This document shows positions 6,269 through 11,513 of a stretch of 11,513 nucleotides of DNA, piece after piece. The notes beneath the pieces are model-generated. The model did not search any database and was not told where the DNA came from. It saw only the letters and a program-made list of their open reading frames with translations. The stretch covers positions 1 to 11,513 of the forward strand of contig CBDUZI010000097.1 in NCBI GenBank assembly GCA_965371665.1. Reading direction: 5' to 3'. The position numbers and the translations under genes are program-made. The stretch comes from JAUVAV01 sp965371665. GTDB lineage: Bacteria > Oederibacteriota > JAAXVQ01 > JAUVAV01. The number at the start of each line of letters is the position of its first letter. The stretch's first letter is position 1.

Positions 6269-9200
6269 CTACGGCTGGGAGAGCAATTTGACTCGTTTTG
6301 CGGCCTCTTGCCGCCATTCCGCCTTGGCGGCATTCCGGGCGATATCGCGGTACACCTTGATCGCCCGGGACCAGCGCTGCTGCCGTTCATAAACCGCGGC
6401 CAACTGGGACATCGCGGTAATCCTGTAAATATTACGCTTGGGCAGCAGGGGGATGGTCGCCACGTAGAATTTAACAGCCTGGCTGGTATTATTCATATTC
6501 TCATAACAATCACCGATGCGAAAATTAATCTCCGCCAAGTGTTTGGTCTTCTTTTTTAGAGCTTTTCGAAAAGCCGCGATGGCCAGATCCCAGAGCTGCT
6601 GATCCTGATAATAAATTCCGATTTGAATCCGGGCCTCCACTGTCCGGGAATTATTGGGATAACGCTCCGCAAAGTCCATGTACATGGCCATGGCCTCGCT
6701 GGATTTTTTCATTTTTTCATAACATACTGCAATATTGTAGAGCGCATCCTGAATATAGGGCTTGACCGGAAATTTATCCAGTATCTGGCGATAACTAATA
6801 ATCGCCTCCTCAAAATTCTTAAGCATAAAATGGACCGCTCCCAGACGGCTGAGTACTTCCGGCATTAAGTCATTTTTGGGATAAGTCTCGGCAAACAGTG
6901 AGTAAGCCGATATGGCATCCGCATATTTCTTAAGCTGGTCATAACTGTCTCCCAGATAAAACATGCTGTTGGGTATGGCTTCACTCCCCGGGTAATTCAG
7001 AATCAGCTTATTGAATTCCCGGATGGCGGTGCCGTATTCCTTCCGTTTGTAAAACGTCTCCGCCACTTGATACTGCACCTGGTTGGCGAATTTGCTTTTA
7101 GAATAGCGGGCTAAAAAATTCCTGAGATTGGTTAAGCCGGGATTTTTTTTCATCTGCCGGAAAGCCGTATTCTCAATGCCGTCCTGGGCCAGGGCAGCGC
7201 TCTCATGGTTGGGAAAACGCTGGATAAACTGCTGATACGCCATAATGGCTTTTTGATCACTGCCCTGGTTGTAGTAAGTTTGGGCAACTCGAAGATGGGC
7301 CATCGGCACGGAGGTATGTTTCGGATAGCGCTGGATAAATAATTTATACCGGGCCCGGGCCCGCTGGTAATCGCCGCCCCGGAACATAGTATCCGCTACT
7401 TTTAATAACGCGTCCCGGCTGAACTTGTTCCCCTTGGGCTGGGCAATAACTTTTTCCCAAATCTGCAGGGCGCTTTTAAAGGCTTTCAAGCGGTAATAAG
7501 CAAGCCCCATAAGATATTGCACATTGATACGCTCCGGGGCCTTGGGATTTTGCTCCAGCCAGAGCTTATACGCGATCAGAGCTTTTTTGTATTGTTTACG
7601 GTTGAAGAGGCAATGCCCTTTTACCAGTATCATATTCGAACGGATGCTCTTAGAGAGCCGCCGGTCTTTGATTACTTTTTCCGCCTCCTGTAAAGCTTCG
7701 GTAAATTGATTCATCTCAAACAGGGCCCATACCAAGCTCTCCTTGGAATATGCGTAAGCGGTGGTATCCCAGTACTTGGCCACAATTTTCTCATGCAGTT
7801 TAATGGCCTCGGAGGCGCGTTTTTGCCGATAATATGCCTCCCCCAGGAAATAGAGTCCCATGGCCCGGTAATTTCGATTGTCCGGTTTAAAATGCTCCTC
7901 CATTTTTTTCAGAAAAGAAGACGTCCGGGAAATAATCTGATCCCACTGATTCATTTTTAAATAAGTAATCTGCATCTGCACCAGAGCGATCTCTAAAAGC
8001 ATGGAATACTCAAATCGCGAAAGGATATTCCGGTATGCACGTACTGCCTGGGTATAATTACGCATAAAATAATGGCTGTTCGCAACAATGAAATTGGCGG
8101 AAACCGCCCGGGGATTGCCGCTGAAGTCTTGAATATACCGGTAAGCGGTCTTGATGGCCAGGGGATACTGCTTGTTTTTATACAGTACCCAGGCGTATTT
8201 TAAAAGACAAGTTTCCAGAATCTGCTCGGGCGGGGACCCGGTTAATATCTCGCGGAAAATAGCCGACGCCTGTCGAAAATGCTTCAAGCCTACATAAATT
8301 TCCGCCCGCAAGTATTTCACAAAAACCCCGGACAGGGGTTGCTGCTGATCCGCCAGCAAGCGGTTGATATTGGCCAGAGCTTCCTTGTAGCGTTTTTGCC
8401 GGAGCAAAACCGCCGCTAACTTATAGCGGGCGAAAAAGGCTATTTTGCCCCGCGGATACCTCTGAAGAAAACCCGTAAAAGCTTTCGCCGCGGCTTTGTG
8501 ATTGCCCGCTTGAAAAAAGGCTTCCGCTTTCAAGTAGGCTGAGTTTTTAGCATAGGCATGGTTTTTATGAAATTTAACGATTTTATCAAAATACGTCGCG
8601 GCTTCCTGATAACGTTTCAGGGCGAAAAGACTTCGCCCTTTGAGATATAAAGCCTCCGGAATATCCAGCCGGGCCAGCCGCTTTAAGACCTCCGTGTACT
8701 TCTGATGGGCGAAATCAATCTGGGCCAGTCCCACTAGAATACTTTCGCGCTGCCGGTAATGGGGATAACGTGATAGCAGCGAACGATACCGTCCGGCGGC
8801 TTGCTGCATCTTCCCCTGCTTTAACAATATCTGGCATTGATTGGCTTCCACTTCGGCGCGCAAATGGGTTTTAGAATAGCGCCGGCCCATGGCGTTCCAC
8901 ATTTCTTCGGCCTTATCAATCTGCCCCAGATTAAAATAACATTCCCCCATGCGGAACATAGCGCTGTCCCCGAAGGCAATATGGTCCAGTTTGGTGGTTA
9001 GTTGCTTGTAATAAGCCAGCGCCTGGTCGTATTTCCCGCGTCTAAAATAAATCTCACCCAGCATATATTCCACTATTGGTTTACGGCTGCTGCGGGGATA
9101 ATGATTCAGAAAGGTAATGGTCCGGCGCAAAGTATCTTCGGCGGCCGGTTTTAACTCTATCCCCTTAACCAGACCCACCCAAGCCTGCCGCTCACTGCCC

Positions 9201-9292
9201 TGGCCATTTGCTATCTGAACCGCGGTTAAACCGAGCAGGCCGGCTAAAAACAAATTAGCCAGCATTTTATATTTTCCGGTGCACCTTCGCAT
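6269..9292 (-). CDS. Large exported TPR-repeat protein
   Basis: The product is 1007 residues. An N-terminal signal peptide (about 1-31, hydrophobic core MLANLFLAGLLGLTAV) is followed almost to the end by tandem TPR-type helical pairs, roughly two dozen. Clear units include GEIYFRRGKYDQALAYYKQL, GDSYDQLKKYADAISAYSLF and YNIAVCYEKMKKSSEAMAMY; many end in FIQRYP or similar, as in CpoB/YbgF and BamD-like TPRs. The protein is probably a periplasmic or outer-membrane-associated scaffold. It lies 59 bases upstream of the TolQ/ExbB gene and 53 bases downstream of the barrel gene. CpoB/YbgF, a much shorter TPR protein, accompanies Tol-Pal in many bacteria; here the length is far greater. The start is the ATG at 9292 with GGGAG seven bases upstream. 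A longer frame opens with TTG at 9334 but is less likely. No specific ligand can be named. Confidence 0.9.
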   Translation of the reverse strand: MRRCTGKYKMLANLFLAGLLGLTAVQIANGQGSERQAWVGLVKGIELKPAAEDTLRRTITFLNHYPRSSRKPIVEYMLGEIYFRRGKYDQALAYYKQLTTKLDHIAFGDSAMFRMGECYFNLGQIDKAEEMWNAMGRRYSKTHLRAEVEANQCQILLKQGKMQQAAGRYRSLLSRYPHYRQRESILVGLAQIDFAHQKYTEVLKRLARLDIPEALYLKGRSLFALKRYQEAATYFDKIVKFHKNHAYAKNSAYLKAEAFFQAGNHKAAAKAFTGFLQRYPRGKIAFFARYKLAAVLLRQKRYKEALANINRLLADQQQPLSGVFVKYLRAEIYVGLKHFRQASAIFREILTGSPPEQILETCLLKYAWVLYKNKQYPLAIKTAYRYIQDFSGNPRAVSANFIVANSHYFMRNYTQAVRAYRNILSRFEYSMLLEIALVQMQITYLKMNQWDQIISRTSSFLKKMEEHFKPDNRNYRAMGLYFLGEAYYRQKRASEAIKLHEKIVAKYWDTTAYAYSKESLVWALFEMNQFTEALQEAEKVIKDRRLSKSIRSNMILVKGHCLFNRKQYKKALIAYKLWLEQNPKAPERINVQYLMGLAYYRLKAFKSALQIWEKVIAQPKGNKFSRDALLKVADTMFRGGDYQRARARYKLFIQRYPKHTSVPMAHLRVAQTYYNQGSDQKAIMAYQQFIQRFPNHESAALAQDGIENTAFRQMKKNPGLTNLRNFLARYSKSKFANQVQYQVAETFYKRKEYGTAIREFNKLILNYPGSEAIPNSMFYLGDSYDQLKKYADAISAYSLFAETYPKNDLMPEVLSRLGAVHFMLKNFEEAIISYRQILDKFPVKPYIQDALYNIAVCYEKMKKSSEAMAMYMDFAERYPNNSRTVEARIQIGIYYQDQQLWDLAIAAFRKALKKKTKHLAEINFRIGDCYENMNNTSQAVKFYVATIPLLPKRNIYRITAMSQLAAVYERQQRWSRAIKVYRDIARNAAKAEWRQEAAKRVKLLSQP

Positions 9293-9299
9293 GTTAACA

Positions 9300-9304
9300 C
9301 TCCC
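9300..9304 (-). promoter_or_regulatory. Ribosome binding site choosing the ATG start of the TPR gene
   Basis: GGGAG lies seven bases before ATG at 9292. It falls inside the alternative frame that opens with TTG at 9334, and the peptide following the ATG gives a better signal peptide. Confidence 0.65.
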
Positions 9305-9345
9305 ATTTTTAATTGTTTTCTTCTTTTCTCCCAAAAACCAAAACC

Positions 9346-10584
9346 CTATTTAACCTGTATAAACTCCGGACTTTGGCTGCTGACAACTTTAATTTCCACC
9401 GCATTGGATCTCAATTGATTCCCTTCGTAATCATAACCGTCCAAAACACAGTGGTATCGTCCGTCGGCTACTATCCGGCTTTTTTTATCCCGGCCTTCCC
9501 AGACGATTGACTCCGGTAATTTGTTCCGGCCGGCAAAAGATTTTACCATTTTTCCCTGGGAATCACGAATAATAAGCGCCCACTTTTTCAACAATACATT
9601 CCGGGTAAAATCAAAGGAAAATTTAACCCGCGGCTTCATACCCCCCTTGGTTAAATACCGGGAAGAACTGTTAAGCCCCACGTGGTATGCTCCGAATCTG
9701 AAATGCAGACCTATCCGATGGTGCCTCTCGCTGACTTGAAAATCCGAACGCCAGGCGTAATCCAGCCCCCAACCTTCGGCGTGGTAGCCGGTTCCGGCAT
9801 AAAAAGCTTCGGTATCCGCACCGCCCCGGATAAACCACTGCCGGGAAAAATCACTCTCCAGTCCAAGCGCGGCCCGATACGTCATTTCTTTCTCCAGTTC
9901 CTGGGTGAACTCCAGCCCGGCTTTGATAATATTCTCCCAAACAGCACCCAGAGTCAATTGCAACTTTCGGGGATAAGCCACCTCTACCAGCGAGGTTCGT
10001 ATCTGAGGCTGCAGAATATTATAGGCCGTGAGGCCCCCCCAAACAACCGGGGTAAACTTCAGGCGGAGTCCCAAATCAATACTCTCGCCCGCGCTGGCCC
10101 GCCCATCATGCTCCACGCGCAGGGCCCGAATCCGCAAGCCGGCAAAAAAGCCGGGCATAATGGCGCGGCTATAGCCTAATAAAACAGCCTGTTCCCGCAT
10201 TGCCAGGGAAGTTGCAAACTCATCCGAATCCGTCTCCCCGTCCGGCATTAGCAGGGACATTCCCAGCCCGAACTTACCGATGCCCGGCAGAGGCTGGGCA
10301 TAGCTAAAGGTGGCAGCCAAACCACCTTGCGGAAATACACCCAGACCCGCCTTTACATCGGTATGCCGGAGTGTTTGCAAATTGGCCACATTTCCAAAGA
10401 TCGCGTCCGCTCCCTCCTGGGTGCCCTGCAGGGCCCCAGCTCCCAGACTGCCGGCGGAAAGGCGGGGATTGAAATATAAATCAGCATAGCGATCATAAGC
10501 ACGTCCGGCCGAAACCCATATTAAAATCAAACCCAGACCGGCCAGCAAGCGCAAAACTTTAACTGATATTTTTTTTGATTTCAT
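9346..10584 (-). CDS. PorV/UPF0164-like outer-membrane beta-barrel with FlgD-like C-terminal domain
   Basis: The product is 412 residues. The signal peptide (about 1-29) ends VSAGRA. The mature N-terminus, FNPRLSAGSLGAGALQGTQE then GADAIFGNVANLQTLR, follows the pattern of PorV/UPF0164-type and FadL-related barrels, where ADDA..NPA is more usual. Residues 75-305 alternate hydrophobic and polar residues with aromatic girdles, as in a beta-barrel (GLGMSLLMPDG, AGLRIRALRVEHDG, GLDYAWRSDF). Residues 318-400 are a FlgD-like Ig domain: KKWALIIRDSQGK, LPESIVWEGRD, then DGRYHCVLDGYDYEGN. The barrel would be in the outer membrane with the Ig domain attached after the last strand. The second ATG is used because AAAGGAG is seven bases before it and only one base from the first. 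PorV serves type IX secretion in Bacteroidetes, but no other T9SS gene is here. The substrate is unknown. Confidence 0.85.
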   Translation of the reverse strand: MKSKKISVKVLRLLAGLGLILIWVSAGRAYDRYADLYFNPRLSAGSLGAGALQGTQEGADAIFGNVANLQTLRHTDVKAGLGVFPQGGLAATFSYAQPLPGIGKFGLGMSLLMPDGETDSDEFATSLAMREQAVLLGYSRAIMPGFFAGLRIRALRVEHDGRASAGESIDLGLRLKFTPVVWGGLTAYNILQPQIRTSLVEVAYPRKLQLTLGAVWENIIKAGLEFTQELEKEMTYRAALGLESDFSRQWFIRGGADTEAFYAGTGYHAEGWGLDYAWRSDFQVSERHHRIGLHFRFGAYHVGLNSSSRYLTKGGMKPRVKFSFDFTRNVLLKKWALIIRDSQGKMVKSFAGRNKLPESIVWEGRDKKSRIVADGRYHCVLDGYDYEGNQLRSNAVEIKVVSSQSPEFIQVK

Positions 10585-10591
10585 AATCATA

Positions 10592-10598
10592 CTCCTTT
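10592..10598 (-). promoter_or_regulatory. Ribosome binding site deciding the barrel gene start
   Basis: AAAGGAG on the minus strand is seven bases from the ATG at 10584 but only one base from the ATG at 10590. The spacing favours the inner start and removes two residues from the longest frame. Confidence 0.75.
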
Positions 10599-10603
10599 AT
10601 TGC

Positions 10604-10641
10604 TTTTGGGACTGTTTCCCATAAGCTTTTTCTTCCCAAAA
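10604..10641. promoter_or_regulatory. Inverted repeat upstream of the barrel gene
   Basis: TTTTGGGA at 10604-10611 and TCCCAAAA at 10634-10641 are perfect 8-base arms separated by 22 bases. It lies directly upstream of the ribosome binding site and could be an operator or a 5' UTR hairpin. No regulator family is indicated, and it may be chance. Confidence 0.3.
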
Positions 10642-10643
10642 TG

Positions 10644-10816
10644 TCATTTCGAGCGAAGCGAGAAATCTCTAAAAACCCTAGGAGCCTGTCGGACTTTAGT
10701 CATTCTCCCCCTTTTGTAAAGGGGGAAGAGTGCTCAAACTTCGATTTTGTGCCTAAGTCCGACAGGCTCCTAGTTTTCGAAGAGATTCCTCGGTCGCTTC
10801 GCTTCCTCGAAAATGA
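10644..10816. repeat. Outer REP-like inverted repeat, TCATTTCGAG type
   Basis: The left arm begins TCATTTCGAGCGAAGCGAG and continues AAATCTCT. The right arm read on the other strand begins TCATTTTCGAGGAAGCGAAG and runs to GAATCTCT, with a few insertions. The class is a common dispersed repeat in many bacteria. The CTAGGAG element at 10678-10773 sits between the arms, giving an element within an element. Confidence 0.75.
10678..10773. repeat. Complete CTAGGAG-family palindromic element (MITE-like)
   Basis: A perfect 19-base terminal inverted repeat (CTAGGAGCCTGTCGGACTT) bounds a 96-base element. The core carries its own inverted repeat, CCCCCTTTT and AAAGGGGG around 10707-10725, followed by AGTGCTCAAAC. 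It has no coding capacity. Half-copies lie at 1-54 and 11459-11513. MITE-like or REP-associated transposition is an inference from form; no transposase is present and no clear target duplication was seen. Confidence 0.88.
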
Positions 10817-10869
10817 ATTCTCCCCGCAGCAAGCTACAGGGCATCTAACCTGATTTATTATTTGTAAAA

Positions 10870-10898
10870 TCCCCCTAGCCCCCTTTTCCAAAGGGGGA
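10870..10898. repeat. C5/G5 hairpin repeat downstream of the HAMP gene
   Basis: CCCCCTTT (10879-10886) and AAAGGGGG (10890-10897) form an 8-bp stem with a three-base loop, preceded by a second CCCCCT block. The same CCCCCTTTT core recurs at 10707 and 11487. It lies 17 bases after the HAMP stop codon and could act as a terminator, but no T-tract follows on the minus strand; repeat origin is at least as likely. Confidence 0.6.
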
Positions 10899-10913
10899 AC
10901 TCAATGAAGGATT

Positions 10914-11441
10914 TTAATCCAATTTAAAGGGCACACTCTCTGATTTTTTTACCCGGCGCGGCTGCGCGCCGGCCGCCTTTTTTCCTGGCTTCTCCCTTTT
11001 TTTATTACTCCCGGATTGAAGCCTCATCACCCGATCACGAATACTGCTTATCATATTATTAAATTCGTTTTTCAAATCCTGCAATTCATCATTCTCACGA
11101 AACTTTATCAGCACGGACAAATCACCGGAACCCGCCTGCTGCATGCTTTGCTTCAGGCGGTAGATCGGTCCGGCAATGCGATGGGATAACCATACCGCCA
11201 GATAAATATTTAAAACCGTTATCCCGGCCAGCACCAGAGCGATCACCATTACAAATTTATAAAATACCACGATATGATCCCCGGCGGGAATCCAGATACT
11301 GGTCATGGCCACGGACATCATAATTACGCAGGCGATCAATACCTCGGAAGCCACAATAATGCTTCCTACCAAAGCCACTTTCATCTGGAACGGCGGTTCG
11401 ATTAATATTCTGCGGCGCTGGTTTTTTTTCGGTGCTTTCAT
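10914..11441 (-). CDS. Two-TM HAMP-domain protein without an output domain
   Basis: The product is 175 residues. Two membrane segments (about 21-47 and 59-86) flank a short outer loop too small for a ligand domain. A HAMP domain follows at about 82-135: HRIAGPIYRLKQSM then GSGDLSVLIKFRENDELQDL and NNMISSIRD. The tail (140-175) is basic and low-complexity (NKKREKPGKKAAGAQPRR). No kinase, cyclase or methyl-accepting signalling domain follows, so any signal would have to pass through a partner or the tail. This form of short HAMP protein is seen in deltaproteobacteria-like genomes. The ATG at 11441 is chosen because AAAGGA precedes it by six bases; the frame opens further upstream only by reading through the repeat at 11459. 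A link to the CheR gene at the other end is speculative. Confidence 0.88.
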   Translation of the reverse strand: MKAPKKNQRRRILIEPPFQMKVALVGSIIVASEVLIACVIMMSVAMTSIWIPAGDHIVVFYKFVMVIALVLAGITVLNIYLAVWLSHRIAGPIYRLKQSMQQAGSGDLSVLIKFRENDELQDLKNEFNNMISSIRDRVMRLQSGSNKKREKPGKKAAGAQPRRVKKSESVPFKLD

Positions 11442-11447
11442 GGAAAT

Positions 11448-11453
11448 TCCTTT
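11448..11453 (-). promoter_or_regulatory. Ribosome binding site for the HAMP gene
   Basis: AAAGGA lies six bases upstream of the ATG at 11441. It supports this start over the ATG at 11483, which is inside a dispersed repeat and would add 14 residues of repeat-encoded sequence. Confidence 0.7.
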
Positions 11454-11458
11454 CTGCT

Positions 11459-11513
11459 CTAGGAGTCTGTCGGACTTAGGCATTCTCCCCCTTTTGTAAA
11501 GGGGCAGGGGGAT
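11459..11513. repeat. Left half of CTAGGAG-family element, cut by window edge
   Basis: The sequence begins CTAGGAGTCTGTCGGACTTA and continues with CATTCTCCCCCTTTTGTAAA, matching 10678-10720 with few differences. It diverges near the edge (GGGGCAGGGGGAT). The right half lies outside the window. Any promoter for the HAMP gene must be within or beyond this element. Confidence 0.85.

Larger units (their letters stand above)
10585..10913. other. Intergenic region made mostly of nested repeats
   Basis: The 329-base gap between the HAMP gene and the barrel gene holds an inverted repeat next to the barrel start, a nested palindromic repeat (10644-10816) and a C5/G5 hairpin near the HAMP stop codon. 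The only stretch without visible structure is about 10817-10868. No small gene was supported; frames across it are made of repeat sequence. Confidence 0.7.

Noticed and set aside
9293..9334. TTG-initiated 14-residue extension of the TPR protein
   Set aside because: ATG at 9292 has GGGAG at seven bases and yields a standard signal peptide; the extension would put a long charged stretch before it.
9346..10584. Type IX secretion component suggested by the PorV-like barrel
   Set aside because: No PorU, SprA, PorKLMN or T9SS C-terminal sorting domain is encoded in the window; the barrel family is wider than T9SS.
10641..10891. Small open frames on both strands in the HAMP-barrel gap
   Set aside because: They translate the inverted repeats themselves and have no ribosome site or recognisable protein pattern.
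10870..10898. Rho-independent terminator after the HAMP gene
   Set aside because: The stem is good but there is no T-tract after it on the minus strand, and the sequence belongs to a C5/G5 repeat present elsewhere in the window. It is kept as a repeat, not a terminator.

Overview
The window looks like a chromosomal segment from an uncultured Gram-negative-type (diderm) bacterium. The evidence is a TolQ/ExbB-TolR/ExbD-TonB set, an outer-membrane beta-barrel, an OmpA-like protein and several exported proteins with FlgD-like modules. This mix, with short palindromic repeats in the intergenic gaps, is common in candidate phyla and deltaproteobacteria-like lineages. The sequence alone does not fix the phylum. 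There is no tRNA, rRNA, CRISPR array, transposase or phage gene.

All ten protein genes are on the minus strand, so transcription runs from high to low coordinates. In that order they are: a short two-TM HAMP protein (11441-10914); a PorV/UPF0164-like barrel with a C-terminal FlgD-like domain (10584-9346); a 1007-residue TPR protein (9292-6269); a TolQ/ExbB channel subunit (6209-5568); two TolR/ExbD subunits (5581-5114 and 5107-4682); a TonB/TolA-like transducer (4377-3355); a FlgD-like plus OmpA-like periplasmic protein (3315-2359); an acidic low-complexity exported protein with a FlgT-like C-terminal domain (2131-869); and a CheR-type methyltransferase (872-81). Gaps between neighbours are mostly 59 bases or less, or negative. 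The three exceptions are 227, 304 and 329 bases, and each holds a palindromic repeat.

Taken together the genes suggest a proton-driven envelope complex. TolQ and two TolR-like subunits would form the inner-membrane motor. TonB would carry force across the periplasm. The TPR protein and the OmpA-like protein would be periplasmic scaffold and anchor, and the barrel would be the outer-membrane end. The layout resembles a rearranged Tol-Pal operon without TolB, or an Agl/Glt-type gliding motor. The flanking CheR and HAMP genes add a possible chemosensory link. These functional statements are inference; the domain assignments are well supported.

The second theme is repeats. Four loci share CTAGGAG termini, including both window ends, and one locus nests a REP-like palindrome whose two hairpins differ by compensated base-pair changes. 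A perfect 28-base palindrome occurs in two gaps. Several starts were moved inward to ATGs with good Shine-Dalgarno sequences.
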